A stretch of 64,000 nucleotides of DNA from Gaiellasilicea sp963802765 (GTDB lineage: Bacteria; Actinomycetota; Thermoleophilia; Gaiellales; Gaiellaceae): assembly GCA_963802765.1 (NCBI GenBank), contig CAWDJZ010000016.1, positions 62,001-126,000 on the forward strand, given 5' to 3'. Below the pieces are notes generated by a model that was not told the origin of the DNA, ran no database searches, and saw only the letters and a program-made list of their open reading frames with translations. Positions 49,645 to 58,629 of this stretch are shown in pieces. The stretch's first letter is position 1. Every line of letters begins with the position of its first letter. The position numbers were made by a program, and so were the translations under genes.

Positions 49645-51597
49645 ATGCGGACGACACTTAAGAGAGGGATCGGCCGCGGCGCGGCCGCCGATGGCAATGG
49701 ACGTCCCGTCCTGCCGCCTGGCGCGCTTTCTCCGATCACCATTTACCACCAGCCGCCGCCCCCGAGGCGCTCACGCTGGGCGACCTTCCGCACCGTGCTG
49801 GGCTGGATGGTCGTTGCGCTCCTCGTCGCAGCCGGCTCGGCCGCCGGCGGCGCCTACCTCTGGTTCCACCAGAGCGTCGCAGCGGTCGTGGCGTCGACGC
49901 CCGAGGTCAAGGTCGCGGCGAAGCGGCTCGACATCGCGCTTCCGGGCAAGCCCGCCACCGCGCTCGTGATCGGCTACGACAAGCGTGCCGGCGAGCTCAA
50001 CAAGGGCATGCAGCCCCGCTCCGACACGATCATGCTCGTGCGGGCCGATCCGGAGACCAAGTCGGTCTCGATGCTCTCCTTCCCGCGCGACCTCTTCGTC
50101 GAGATCCACTGTCCGGGGAAGGCGACTTTCAGCGCCCGCATCAACGGCGCCTACGCCGAGTGCGGCACCAAGGGAACGCTGGAGACGGTGCGGAAGCTGA
50201 CGGGGCTGCCGATCAACTACCTGATCACGGTCAACTTCCGCGGCTTCCGACAGCTCGTCGACGCGGTCGGAGGCATCTGGATGGACGTCGACCGGCGCTA
50301 CTTCAACGATCGCGGCGGCGACTTCGGCTACGCGACGATCAACCTCTTCCCTGGGTACCAGAAGCTGGGCGGCTATCAGGCACTCGACTACGTCCGCTAC
50401 CGCCACACCGACTCCGACCTCTACCGCCTGGCGCGCCAGCAGCTCTTCGTGCACGCGTTCAAGAACCAGATCAAGGCGAACACGGGCCCGCTCGACCTGC
50501 CCAGGGTGGTGAAGACGATCACGGAGAACGTCGAGGTCGGCCAGGGCGGCAACAAGGAGCTCGACCTGAAGACGGTCTACCGGTACGCGCTCTTCGCCTA
50601 CTCGCTCCCGCCGGGCAACTTCTTCCAGTCGAAGCTGGAGGGTCTGGAGGAGACGGCGAGCTTCGACATCCTCGCGCCCGAGGAGAACATCCGGAAGGCG
50701 GTGCAGGAGTTCACGAGCCCGGACGTGGAGTCGCCGCAGAAGGCGACCCGGGTCGCCCTGAACGAGAAGCCGAAGCGCACCGCCGCACGTGCCCCGGCGG
50801 CGCGCGAGACCACGATCACGGTGCTCAACGGCAACGGGGTGACCGGCTCCGCCGGAACCGCCGGCTACCTGCTCTCGCAACGCAGCTACGCGATGGTCTA
50901 CCCCCCCGACGGCAAGAACGCGAACGCGCCCAACTGGGAGTACTTCAAGACGCGGATCCACTACGACGAGGCGCAGCCCGGAGCCGTCGCGGCGGCGAAG
51001 AAGGTCGCGACCCTGTTCGGCACCGAGGACGTGCAGCCGCTCACGCCCAAGATCGCGGCCCTCTCGAACGGCTCGATGCTCACCGTGATCGTCGGGCAGA
51101 CCTTCCACGGCACGCTCGCCGAGGCGCCGGTCGACAAGACGCCGCAGCGGCAAGCGCCGAACGTCGCGCCCGGCGCCGACGCCTCGCTCGCTCTGTTGCG
51201 CGAGCGCGCGTCCAAGGTCCCGTTCAAGGTGATGGTGCCGACCGTGATCGAGCGCTCGTCGTGGATCGATCGCGAGCGGCCGGTCCGGATGTATCGCGTC
51301 GACCCGGACCGCAAGCACAAGACGATCCGGCTCACCTATCGCACCGGCGCCAGCGAGTACTGGGGCGTCCAGATGACCGACTGGGAGGACGCGCCCGTCC
51401 TCTCGGAGCGGAACTTCACCCGCACGATCGGCGGCCGACTCTACGAGCTCCACTACAACGGGCCGAAGCTGCACATGGTCGTGCTGCGCCAGGACGGCGC
51501 GAGCTACTGGGTCGTGAACTCGCTGCTCGACTCGCTCTCGAACGAGACGATGATCGCGATCGCCAAGGGTCTCAGGCCGATCGAAAAGCTGAAGTAG
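49645..51597 (+). CDS. LytR-CpsA-Psr (LCP) family glycopolymer transferase with long C-terminal region
   Basis: 650 residues. Cytosolic proline-rich N-terminus, one membrane helix (VLGWMVVALLVAAGSAAGGAYLW), LCP domain about 90-290 with RSDTIMLVRADPETKSVSMLSFPRDLFVEI, INGAYAECG, ITVNFRGFRQLVDAVGGIWMDVDRRYF and GYQALDYVRYRHTDSDLYRLARQQLFV. A LytR_C domain follows (TITVLNGNGVTGSAGTAGYLLSQRSY), then about 150 further residues with strands (MYRVDPDRKHKTIRLTYRTGASEYWGVQ). LCP enzymes attach wall polymers to peptidoglycan outside the cell. Start is unsure: ATG 49645 or TTG 49624; TATCCT lies at 49599-49604. It precedes UDP-sugar genes, fitting the role. Confidence 0.9.
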   Translation: MRTTLKRGIGRGAAADGNGRPVLPPGALSPITIYHQPPPPRRSRWATFRTVLGWMVVALLVAAGSAAGGAYLWFHQSVAAVVASTPEVKVAAKRLDIALPGKPATALVIGYDKRAGELNKGMQPRSDTIMLVRADPETKSVSMLSFPRDLFVEIHCPGKATFSARINGAYAECGTKGTLETVRKLTGLPINYLITVNFRGFRQLVDAVGGIWMDVDRRYFNDRGGDFGYATINLFPGYQKLGGYQALDYVRYRHTDSDLYRLARQQLFVHAFKNQIKANTGPLDLPRVVKTITENVEVGQGGNKELDLKTVYRYALFAYSLPPGNFFQSKLEGLEETASFDILAPEENIRKAVQEFTSPDVESPQKATRVALNEKPKRTAARAPAARETTITVLNGNGVTGSAGTAGYLLSQRSYAMVYPPDGKNANAPNWEYFKTRIHYDEAQPGAVAAAKKVATLFGTEDVQPLTPKIAALSNGSMLTVIVGQTFHGTLAEAPVDKTPQRQAPNVAPGADASLALLRERASKVPFKVMVPTVIERSSWIDRERPVRMYRVDPDRKHKTIRLTYRTGASEYWGVQMTDWEDAPVLSERNFTRTIGGRLYELHYNGPKLHMVVLRQDGASYWVVNSLLDSLSNETMIAIAKGLRPIEKLK

Positions 51598-51598
51598 G

Positions 51599-51604
51599 TA
51601 CGTT
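51599..51604 (+). promoter_or_regulatory. -10 box TACGTT of a leaderless-type promoter
   Basis: TACGTT ends 6 bases before GTG 51611 and overlaps the end of the LCP gene region. Confidence 0.35.
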
Positions 51605-51610
51605 CGGGCG

Positions 51611-52891
51611 GTGTCCAGGGTCGCTGTCTTCGGCGCCGGCTACGTCGGCCTCGTCACCGGCGCGTGCTTCGCGGAGCTCGGGCACGACGTCGTCGTCCGA
51701 GACGTCGTCCCCGACCGGATCGAGCGCCTGCGCGCCGGCGAGGTGCCGATCTTCGAGCCCGGGCTCGACGAGCTCCTGAAGCGGAACGCCGAGCGGCTCA
51801 CCTTCACTCTCGACGTCGCCGACGCCGTCGACGGTGCCGAGTTTCTCTACGTCGCGGTCGGCACGCCGCCCACGTACTCCGGCGACGCCGATCTCTCGGC
51901 GGTCTGGACCGTTGTCGACGAGCTCGACGGTCTCGACCGCCGCGCGGTGCTCGTGATGAAGAGCACCGTCCCGGTCGGGACGGGCGCGAAGGTGCGCCAC
52001 CGCCTCGACCAGCGCGGCCTCGACCGGATCGGCTACGTCTCCAATCCCGAGTTCACCGCGGAGGGCAGCGCGATCCGCGACTTCCAGCAGCCCGACCGGA
52101 TCGTGATCGGCTCCTTCGAGGACGAGGACGGAAGCGCGGTCGAGGAGCTCCACCGGGGCATCGACGGCCCGGTCGTCCGCTGCGACGTCGCCTCGGCCGA
52201 GATGATCAAGCTGGCCGCGAACGCCGCGCTGATGACGCGAATCAGCTTCATCAACGAGATCGCGAACGTTTGCGAGGCGACCGGGGCGGACGTCGTCCGC
52301 GTCGCCGAGGGCGTTGGGCTCGACAAGCGCATCGGCGCGAGCTTCCTGCGCGCCGGCATCGGCTACGGCGGGAGCTGCTTCCCCAAGGACTCACTGGCGC
52401 TCAAGCAGCTCGCGGCCAACTCCGGCTACCACTTTCAGCTCCTGAACGCGGTGATCGAGGTCAACGAGCTCCAGAAGCGGCGTGTGATCGGCAAGCTGCA
52501 GCAGCACCTGGGCGGACTGCGCGGGAAGACGGTCGCGCTGCTCGGGCTGGCGTTCAAGCCGAACACCGACGATGTGCGCGAGGCGCCGAGCCTCGTGCTC
52601 GCCGGCCGGCTCGTTGCCGAGGGAGCGGAGGTGCGGGCCTGGGACCCCGTTGCCGACGGTGCCGCGGTCCTGCCGCACGCGACCATCTGCGACGATCCGC
52701 TCGAGGCCCTCGACGGCGCCGACGCGGCCGTGATCGTCACCGAGTGGGCGCAGCTCGCCCAGCTCGACTGGATCGAGGCGAGGGAGCGGATGCGCAACCC
52801 GCTCGTGATCGACGGCCGCAACATGCTCGATCCGGACGAGCTGCGCGGGGCCGGCTTCACGTACGAGGGCATCGGGCGCGCGGCGGCGTGA
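51611..52891 (+). CDS. ugd: UDP-glucose/GDP-mannose dehydrogenase family (UDP-glucose 6-dehydrogenase)
   Basis: 426 residues. NAD loop GAGYVG at 8-13, YVAVGTPP, STVPVGT, NPEFTAEGSAIRDF, AEMIKLAANA with Lys200, catalytic Cys256 in GYGGSCFPKD and the C-terminal domain GLAFKPNTDDVREAPSL. Oxidises UDP-glucose to UDP-glucuronate for envelope glycans. GTG start; its stop overlaps the GTG of the nucleotidyltransferase gene. Confidence 0.93.
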   Translation: MSRVAVFGAGYVGLVTGACFAELGHDVVVRDVVPDRIERLRAGEVPIFEPGLDELLKRNAERLTFTLDVADAVDGAEFLYVAVGTPPTYSGDADLSAVWTVVDELDGLDRRAVLVMKSTVPVGTGAKVRHRLDQRGLDRIGYVSNPEFTAEGSAIRDFQQPDRIVIGSFEDEDGSAVEELHRGIDGPVVRCDVASAEMIKLAANAALMTRISFINEIANVCEATGADVVRVAEGVGLDKRIGASFLRAGIGYGGSCFPKDSLALKQLAANSGYHFQLLNAVIEVNELQKRRVIGKLQQHLGGLRGKTVALLGLAFKPNTDDVREAPSLVLAGRLVAEGAEVRAWDPVADGAAVLPHATICDDPLEALDGADAAVIVTEWAQLAQLDWIEARERMRNPLVIDGRNMLDPDELRGAGFTYEGIGRAAA

Positions 52892-54003
52892 GCCTCCCCG
52901 CGGTGATCCTCGTCGGGGGGCTCGGCACACGGCTGCGCCCGCTCACCGACCGGACGCGCAAGGACATGCTGCCGCTCGTCGACCGGCCGCAGCTCGCCTA
53001 CACCTTCGAGCATCTGCGCCGCTACGGCGTCACGCGCGCGATCGTCTCGTGCGGGTACCTCCCGACCCAGATCCAGCAGCATTTCGGCGACCGCTACGGC
53101 GACCTGCGGCTCGAATACAAGGTCGAGGAGGAGCCGCTCGGCACCGGCGGCGCGATCCGCTTCGCCGCGGAGGGGATCGACGAGGCTTTCTTCGCGCTCA
53201 ACGGCGACTCGCTGCGCGAGACCGACCTCGACGCGCTTCTCTCGTTCCACCGCGAGCGCGAGACGCGGGCGACCATCCTGCTCACGCCCGTCGAGGACCC
53301 GACGCGCTACGGCCTGGTGCGCGTGAACGGCGACGGCCGGGTGCTCAGCTTCCTGGAGAAGCCGCGGCCGGAGGAGATCGATACGAACCTGATCAACGCA
53401 GGCATGTACGTCCTCGAACCGGACGTACTCGACCTCGTCCCGCCCGGCCGCGCGGTCTCGATCGAGCGCGAGGTCTTTCCCCGGCTGGTCGAGAAGCAGG
53501 CGGTCCACGGCATCGCGTTACCCGGCTACTGGCTCGACGTCGGCACGCCCGACGCGTACTTGCAGGCCCATCGGGACGTCCTGGAGCGGAACTTCAGGAC
53601 CGAGCTGGGTGACGAGCTCGGCTCCGACTACACCCTCGTGGCGCGCGGCGCCGAGGTCAGCCCGGACGCCCGGCTCGTCCCTCCCGTCTACGTGGGCGCG
53701 GGGGCGGCTGTCGGCGCGGGCGCGCGCATCGGCAGCCTCGCGGTGATCGGAGCAGGCGCCCGGGTCGGCGAGGGCGCCACCGTCGAGTCGGCGGTCGTCG
53801 GTGCGGGAGCGGTCGTGGGTGCGCACACGGACGTTCTCGGGTCGATCCTCGGCGAGCGCGCCGAGGTCGGCGCGGAATGCGCCGTGCGCGGCCTTTCGGT
53901 GGTGGGGCCTGGCGCGAAGGTCGGCGACGGGAATATGCTCGACCACGGAATGCGAATCGCAGCCGACGAGACGATCGCCGCGGGCGCAATCTCCTTCTCG
54001 TGA
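52888..54003 (+). CDS. Sugar-nucleotide nucleotidyltransferase with left-handed beta-helix
   Basis: 371 residues. N-terminal nucleotidyltransferase domain: VILVGGLGTRLRPLTDRTRKDMLPLVDRP, GTGGAIRFAA, LNGDSL, LEKPRPEEI, GYWLDVGTPDAYLQAH. C-terminal hexapeptide repeats (YVGAGAAVGAGARIGSLAVIGAGARVGEGA ... VVGPGAKVGDGNML) form a beta-helix. Pattern fits mannose-1-phosphate guanylyltransferase or glucose-1-phosphate thymidylyltransferase types; the exact NTP and sugar are unclear. GTGA overlaps on both sides tie it to ugd and the cupin gene. Confidence 0.9.
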   Translation: MSLPAVILVGGLGTRLRPLTDRTRKDMLPLVDRPQLAYTFEHLRRYGVTRAIVSCGYLPTQIQQHFGDRYGDLRLEYKVEEEPLGTGGAIRFAAEGIDEAFFALNGDSLRETDLDALLSFHRERETRATILLTPVEDPTRYGLVRVNGDGRVLSFLEKPRPEEIDTNLINAGMYVLEPDVLDLVPPGRAVSIEREVFPRLVEKQAVHGIALPGYWLDVGTPDAYLQAHRDVLERNFRTELGDELGSDYTLVARGAEVSPDARLVPPVYVGAGAAVGAGARIGSLAVIGAGARVGEGATVESAVVGAGAVVGAHTDVLGSILGERAEVGAECAVRGLSVVGPGAKVGDGNMLDHGMRIAADETIAAGAISFS

Positions 54004-54413
54004 ACGGCATCGATTCCCCGAACGTGAACTCCCTCGACCGCTGGGCCTTCGAAGTGCGCAAGGTCGAGAAGCCGTGGGGGCACGAGCTCATCTGGGCGCT
54101 CTCCGACGCGTACTGCGGCAAGGTCCTGTTCGTGAAGGCGGGCTGCGCGCTCAGCCTCCAGTTCCACAACGAGAAAGACGAGTCGTGGCTCGTCCAGTCC
54201 GGCCGGGCGAAGCTCGAGCTCGGCGAGGCAGGACAACGTGTGCTGAACGAGGAGGTGATCGGCGCCGGCGCAGCGTTCAGGTACCGCCCCGGCACCGTGC
54301 ACCGGGTGACGGCGCTCGAGGATACGACCATCCTGGAGGTGTCGACCCCGGAGATCGACGACGTCGTCCGCCTCGAGGATCTGTACGGGCGCGAGGGCAC
54401 CTCGGACGCCTAG
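54000..54413 (+). CDS. Cupin, mannose-6-phosphate isomerase type II-like
   Basis: 137 residues. Single cupin barrel: RKVEKPWGHELIWALSDAYCGKVLFVKAGCALSLQFHNEKDESWLVQSGRAKLELG with the metal set QFH...E, and YRPGTVHRVTALEDTTILEVSTPEIDDVVRLEDLYGR. Such short cupins are the C-terminal half of bifunctional mannose-1-phosphate guanylyltransferase/isomerases, so beside the nucleotidyltransferase it suggests a GDP-mannose-type branch. GTG overlaps the preceding stop by 4 bases. Confidence 0.85.
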   Translation: MNGIDSPNVNSLDRWAFEVRKVEKPWGHELIWALSDAYCGKVLFVKAGCALSLQFHNEKDESWLVQSGRAKLELGEAGQRVLNEEVIGAGAAFRYRPGTVHRVTALEDTTILEVSTPEIDDVVRLEDLYGREGTSDA

Positions 54414-54432
54414 AACTCTGACACAGCTCTGA

Positions 54433-54438
54433 TAAGGT
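54433..54438 (+). promoter_or_regulatory. -10 box TAAGGT of a leaderless-type promoter
   Basis: TAAGGT ends 7 bases before GTG 54446. Two CTCTGA direct repeats, at 54415 and 54427, lie just upstream and could be an operator. Confidence 0.4.
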
Positions 54439-54445
54439 TGTGGGC

Positions 54446-54790
54446 GTGAAGGCGCTCACCGTCGGCGAGGCCGCCATCCAGACCGGCTGGTCGGCTCGCA
54501 TGCTCCGCTATCTCGAGGCCACCGGCCTCGTCGTGCCGGAGCGCAAGCCGTCTGGCTACCGGCTCTACGGGCTCCGCGAGCTGAACCAGCTTCGCTCCCT
54601 CCGCGACCTGCGCGAGCGGCATCACGTCGAGCTCGGCGAGCTCGCGTTCGCGGCGCGGCTCCGGCACGAGCCGGGGCTGCGCGCCGCGGTCGAGACGTGG
54701 CTGCACGGGGCGGCCCCGTCCGCGGACTGGGTCGACTGGGAGCAGCGCAAGCACGAGCGGCTGCTCGCCGCCGAGCAGAAGGTCGCCTGA
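54446..54790 (+). CDS. MerR-family transcriptional regulator upstream of ahcY
   Basis: 114 residues from GTG 54446. Winged-helix MerR start: LTVGEAAIQTGWSARMLRYLEATGLVVPERKPSGYRLYGLRELNQLRSLRDLRE. The C-terminal part is short with a leucine-rich helix; no cysteine pair for metal is present, so it is not a metal sensor of the classic kind. The position, 44 bases before ahcY on the same strand, suggests control of S-adenosylhomocysteine recycling; relatives are often found there in actinobacteria. A TTG two codons earlier is an alternative start. Confidence 0.8.
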   Translation: MKALTVGEAAIQTGWSARMLRYLEATGLVVPERKPSGYRLYGLRELNQLRSLRDLRERHHVELGELAFAARLRHEPGLRAAVETWLHGAAPSADWVDWEQRKHERLLAAEQKVA

Positions 54791-54833
54791 GGACTCCGCC
54801 TACACTGGCCAGCGAACGAGACGAGAGGAACAA

Positions 54834-56102
54834 ATGGCTACGACCAAGCGATACGACGTGAAGGACCTGGCGCTCGCCTCCGACGGCGTGCGCAGGATCG
54901 AGTGGGCCGACCGGCAGATGCCGGTGCTGTCCGCGATCCGCGAGCGGTTCGAGAGCGAACAGCCGCTGGCGGGCTACCGGGTCGCCGCGTGCCTGCACGT
55001 GACGACCGAGACCGCGAACCTGATGCGGACGCTCCAGGCGGGCGGCGCGGACGTCGTCGTCTGCGCATCCAATCCGCTCTCGACGCAGGACGACGTGGCC
55101 GCGGCGCTCGTCGACGAATACGGGATCTCGACCTTCGCGATCAAGGGCGAGGACAACGACTCCTACTACCAGCACATCGAGGCCGCGGTCGACCACAAGC
55201 CGCACATCACGATGGACGACGGCGCCGACGTGATCGGCGTCCTCCACAGCGCCCGGCGCGAGCAGCTCGGCGACGTGATCGCGGGCACCGAGGAGACGAC
55301 CACCGGCGTGATCCGCCTGAAGGCGCTCGAGCGTGACGGAAAGCTCGGCTTTCCCGTCGTCGCGGTCAACGAGGCGAAGACGAAGCACCTCTTCGACAAC
55401 CGCTACGGGACGGGCCAGTCGACGATCGACGGCGTCATCCGCGCCACGAACGTGCTCCTCGCCGGCCGGACGCTCGTCGTCGCCGGCTATGGCTGGTGCG
55501 GCCGGGGCGTGGCGATGCGGGCCAAGGGCATGGGCGCCCACGTCGTGGTTACCGAGGTCGATCCGATGAAGGCGATCGAGGCTGTCATGGACGGCTTCAT
55601 GGTCATGCCGATGGAGAAGGCGGCCGAGATCGGCGACATCTTCATCACCGCGACCGGCGACAAGAACGTGATCGCCAAGGCGCACATGGAGAAAATGCGC
55701 AGCGGCGCGATCATGGCCAACACCGGTCACTTCAACGTCGAGATCGAGCTGCCGGCCCTACGCGCCCTCGCGACGGAGACGCGGCCGGCGCGCGAGTTCG
55801 TCGAGGAGTTCACCCTCGCGGACGGCCGCCGCCTCTATCTGATCGCGGACGGCCGCCTGGTCAACCTCGCCGCCGCCGAGGGCCATCCTGCCCAGGTGAT
55901 GGACATGTCCTTCGCAAACCAAGCCCTCTCAGCCGAGTACATCGTCCAGAACGCCGCCTCGCTCGAGAAGAAGGTCTACGTGGTGCCGGAGGAGATCGAC
56001 AACGAGATCGCGCGGCTCAAGCTCGCGACGATGGGCGTCGAGATCGACCAGCTCACGGCGGAGCAGGCGAAGTACCTCGCCTCGTGGGACGAGGGGACCT
56101 AG
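54834..56102 (+). CDS. ahcY: Adenosylhomocysteinase
   Basis: 422 residues. RVAACLHVTTETANLMRTLQAGGADVVVCASNPLSTQDDVAAAL, EETTTGVIRL, AVNEAKTKHLFDNRYGTGQS and the NAD domain TLVVAGYGWCGRGVAMRAKGMGAHVVVTEVDP are family blocks; the C-terminus matches the short archaeal/thermophilic type rather than the longer form with an insertion. Hydrolyses S-adenosylhomocysteine to adenosine and homocysteine. ATG preceded by GAGAGGAAC; TACACT at 54802-54807 may be its own -10 box. Confidence 0.96.
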   Translation: MATTKRYDVKDLALASDGVRRIEWADRQMPVLSAIRERFESEQPLAGYRVAACLHVTTETANLMRTLQAGGADVVVCASNPLSTQDDVAAALVDEYGISTFAIKGEDNDSYYQHIEAAVDHKPHITMDDGADVIGVLHSARREQLGDVIAGTEETTTGVIRLKALERDGKLGFPVVAVNEAKTKHLFDNRYGTGQSTIDGVIRATNVLLAGRTLVVAGYGWCGRGVAMRAKGMGAHVVVTEVDPMKAIEAVMDGFMVMPMEKAAEIGDIFITATGDKNVIAKAHMEKMRSGAIMANTGHFNVEIELPALRALATETRPAREFVEEFTLADGRRLYLIADGRLVNLAAAEGHPAQVMDMSFANQALSAEYIVQNAASLEKKVYVVPEEIDNEIARLKLATMGVEIDQLTAEQAKYLASWDEGT

Positions 56103-57046
56103 CCCCGGAACGGATCGTTCGGCTGGAAGCCGGCGCGGTCGTTCTGCTCGACCAGCGCCGGCTTCCAGACGAGGAGGTCGAGCTTCGCTGCCGGTCGGCG
56201 GCGGAGGTCGCCGAGGCGATTCGGACGCTTGCAGTGCGCGGCGCGCCCGCGATCGGCGTCGCCGCTGCTTACGGGTACGCGCTGGCGGCCGAGCGCGCGG
56301 AGGACCTCGATGCCGCCTACGAGGTGCTGGCGAGGTCGCGCCCGACTGCCGTCAACCTGGTCTGGGCGCTCGACCGGATGCGGGACGACCCGACGCCGGA
56401 GCGGGCCCGGGCGCTGCACGACGACGAGGTCGAGCGTTGCCGGCGGATGGCCGCCCACGCAGCCGTGCTGTTTGCGCCCGGCACGCGGGCGCTGACCCAC
56501 TGCAACGCTGGCGGGCTCGCGACGGGCGGCTACGGCTCGGCGGTCGGCGCCCTGCGGAACGCCTGGGAAAACGGGCTGCTGGCGCACGTCTGGGTCGACG
56601 AGACCCGGCCGCTCCTGCAGGGCTCGCGGCTGACAGCCTGGGAGCTCGAGGCGCTCGGGGTGCCGCACGCCGTGATCGCCGACGCCGCCGCGGCGCACCT
56701 GATGAGCCGTGGCGAGGTCGACTGCGTCGTCACCGGAGCCGACCGCATTGCCGCGAACGGCGACACGGCGAACAAGATCGGCACCTATGGTCTCGCCGTG
56801 TCGGCCGAGCACCACGGGATCCCGCTCTACGTCGTCGCGCCCACGTCGACCGTGGACACCGCGACCCTGACAGGCGCCGAGATCCCGATCGAGGAGCGTG
56901 ACGGTGCCGAGCTCACGGCCCGCTTCACGGCGCGCAACCCCGCCTTCGACGTCACTCCCGGGGCGCTCGTCGCCGCGATCGTGACCGAGGAAGGCGTGCA
57001 CCGAGCGCCGTACGAAGCATCCTTGCCGCGGGTCGTGCCCGCATGA
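56084..57046 (+). CDS. mtnA: S-methyl-5-thioribose-1-phosphate isomerase
   Basis: 320 residues from GTG 56084, overlapping ahcY by 19 bases. VVLLDQRRLPDEEVELRC, IRTLAVRGAPAIGVAAAYG, ALTHCNAGGLATGGYGSA with catalytic Cys140, and VVTGADRIAANGDTANKIGTY with Asp220 define MtnA/eIF2B-type isomerases. Converts methylthioribose-1-phosphate to the ribulose form in methionine salvage. No other mtn gene is visible. Overlap with ahcY implies co-expression of two SAM by-product recycling steps. Confidence 0.93.
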   Translation: MGRGDLAPERIVRLEAGAVVLLDQRRLPDEEVELRCRSAAEVAEAIRTLAVRGAPAIGVAAAYGYALAAERAEDLDAAYEVLARSRPTAVNLVWALDRMRDDPTPERARALHDDEVERCRRMAAHAAVLFAPGTRALTHCNAGGLATGGYGSAVGALRNAWENGLLAHVWVDETRPLLQGSRLTAWELEALGVPHAVIADAAAAHLMSRGEVDCVVTGADRIAANGDTANKIGTYGLAVSAEHHGIPLYVVAPTSTVDTATLTGAEIPIEERDGAELTARFTARNPAFDVTPGALVAAIVTEEGVHRAPYEASLPRVVPA

Positions 57047-57813
57047 AGGCGATCATCCTCGCGGGCGGCTACGCGACGCGGCTGCGTCCGCTGACGGAGG
57101 AATTGTCCAAGTGCCTGCTGCCCGTCGCAGGGCGACCGATGGTCGACTGGATCCTCGACCGGATCGATGAGGTCGACGAGATCGATGCGGTCCATGTGGT
57201 CACCAACAGCCGCTTCGCACCGGACTTCCGTCGCTGGGCGCAGGCGAGGCCGGACGTGACGGTGCACGACGACGGCACGAGCTCAAACGATGACCGGCTG
57301 GGCGCGATCGGCGACGTCGCCTTCGCGCTCGAGCAGGCGGCGATCGACGACGACGTACTGGTGATCGCCGGCGACAACCTGTTCGAGTTCGATCTGAACG
57401 ACTACATCGGCTTCTGGCGCGGCCGGGGCGTGGCGAGTGCGGTCGCCGTGCACGATGTGGGCGACCTGCGCCTCGCGACGCAGTATGGGGTGGTCGGCGT
57501 CGACGGTGACGATCGCGTCGTCGAGTTCGTCGAGAAGCCGGCCAACCCGTCGAGCACGCTGGCTGCGACGGCGACCTACATCTACCACCGCGAGCACGTG
57601 CCGCTCGTGGCTCGGTACCTCGCCGAAGGAAACCCGCCGGACCAGTCCGGGAGCTTCTTCGCCTGGCTGCGTTCGCGTCGGCCCGTGTACGCCTACCGCT
57701 TCGGCGGCACGTGGCTCGACATCGGCGACCGCGAGCAGCTGCTCGCAGCCGACAACATGCTCCGCCGCGCGAACGGGCTGCCGGAACGGGCGGAGTATTC
57801 ACTCGAGCTTTAG
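57043..57813 (+). CDS. Sugar-phosphate nucleotidyltransferase (RmlA/GlmU-N type)
   Basis: 256 residues, one nucleotidyltransferase domain only. AIILAGGYATRLRPLTEELSKCLLPVAGRPMVDW, VIAGDNLFEFDL, FVEKPANPSS, TYIYHREHV, GGTWLDIGDREQLLAADNML. ATG overlaps the mtnA stop by 4 bases. Family enzymes activate sugar-1-phosphates or similar compounds; being translated with mtnA is unusual and the substrate is unknown. Confidence 0.88.
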   Translation: MKAIILAGGYATRLRPLTEELSKCLLPVAGRPMVDWILDRIDEVDEIDAVHVVTNSRFAPDFRRWAQARPDVTVHDDGTSSNDDRLGAIGDVAFALEQAAIDDDVLVIAGDNLFEFDLNDYIGFWRGRGVASAVAVHDVGDLRLATQYGVVGVDGDDRVVEFVEKPANPSSTLAATATYIYHREHVPLVARYLAEGNPPDQSGSFFAWLRSRRPVYAYRFGGTWLDIGDREQLLAADNMLRRANGLPERAEYSLEL

Positions 57814-57857
57814 CGAATCGGCACGCTTCGGTGACTCTTTCGTGACGGGTTCGCCCG

Positions 57858-57863
57858 TACGGT
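57858..57863 (+). promoter_or_regulatory. -10 box TACGGT of a leaderless-type promoter
   Basis: TACGGT ends 7 bases before GTG 57871; the AGGAG in the spacer is too close to the start for a normal ribosome site. Confidence 0.35.
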
Positions 57864-57870
57864 CACAGGA

Positions 57871-58530
57871 GTGCTCCTCGACGTCCTGCTGCCGAACCGT
57901 TGCGCTGCCTGCGAGCTGCCGGGGCCGGCTCTCTGCCCTGGTTGCCGCGATGCGCTGATCCGGCTCGCTCCGCCGCTCTGCGCTCGCTGCGGCTCGCCGG
58001 GTGCGTGGCCCGTGCGGCGGTGTGCCGAGTGCAGCGGTCGCCGGCTCGCGTTCGCCCGCGCCCGGGCCGCGATCGTCTACGACCAGCCCGCTCGTCGCCT
58101 CGTCCAGGCGTGGAAGGAGCGCGGGCAACGTCGGCTCGCACGCGAGGCCGCATCTCTCGTCGCGGAGACGCTGACCCGGCCTGACGTGGCTGCCCTCGCC
58201 TTCGTTCCGGCCGATCCCGACCGCGCGATCGAACGGGGGCACCGCCCGGCCGAGTCACTCGCACGAGAGCTCGGGCGTCTCTGGGAGCTACCGGTGCACC
58301 CGCTCGTCCGGCGGAAGCGGTCGGTGGCGCGGCAGCGCGGCCTCAGCCTGAAGGAGCGGCGGCGGAACGTCGCCGGAGCCTTCGCGCCGGCGCGGGGCTC
58401 GCCGTCCCGCGTGTGCCTGGTCGACGACATCTACACGAGCGGCGCCACAGCCGCCGCAGCGGCCTCCGCGCTGCGACGAGGCGGCGCCGGCAGGGTGGAG
58501 GTGGTGACGCTCGCACGGGCGGTGCGCTGA
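57871..58530 (+). CDS. comF: ComF family protein (phosphoribosyltransferase domain)
   Basis: 219 residues. Zinc-finger N-terminus: NRCAACELPGPALCPGCR and LCARCGSPG ... RCAECSG supply two cysteine pairs each. Phosphoribosyltransferase domain C-terminal with the PRPP loop VCLVDDIYTSGATAAAAASAL. FVPADPDRAIERGHRPAESLAREL is the linking block. ComF proteins are used in DNA uptake and replication-restart; in actinobacteria the role is less clear. Stands upstream of hpf. Confidence 0.93.
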   Translation: MLLDVLLPNRCAACELPGPALCPGCRDALIRLAPPLCARCGSPGAWPVRRCAECSGRRLAFARARAAIVYDQPARRLVQAWKERGQRRLAREAASLVAETLTRPDVAALAFVPADPDRAIERGHRPAESLARELGRLWELPVHPLVRRKRSVARQRGLSLKERRRNVAGAFAPARGSPSRVCLVDDIYTSGATAAAAASALRRGGAGRVEVVTLARAVR

Positions 58531-58629
58531 GCTTCAAGACAATCGAGAACGCGTCTCGTGATCACCCCTCGTCGGCGGGCAGGACGGTGGGCTAGGCTGG
58601 AACCACACCACCGGATGGAGGAGACGCTT

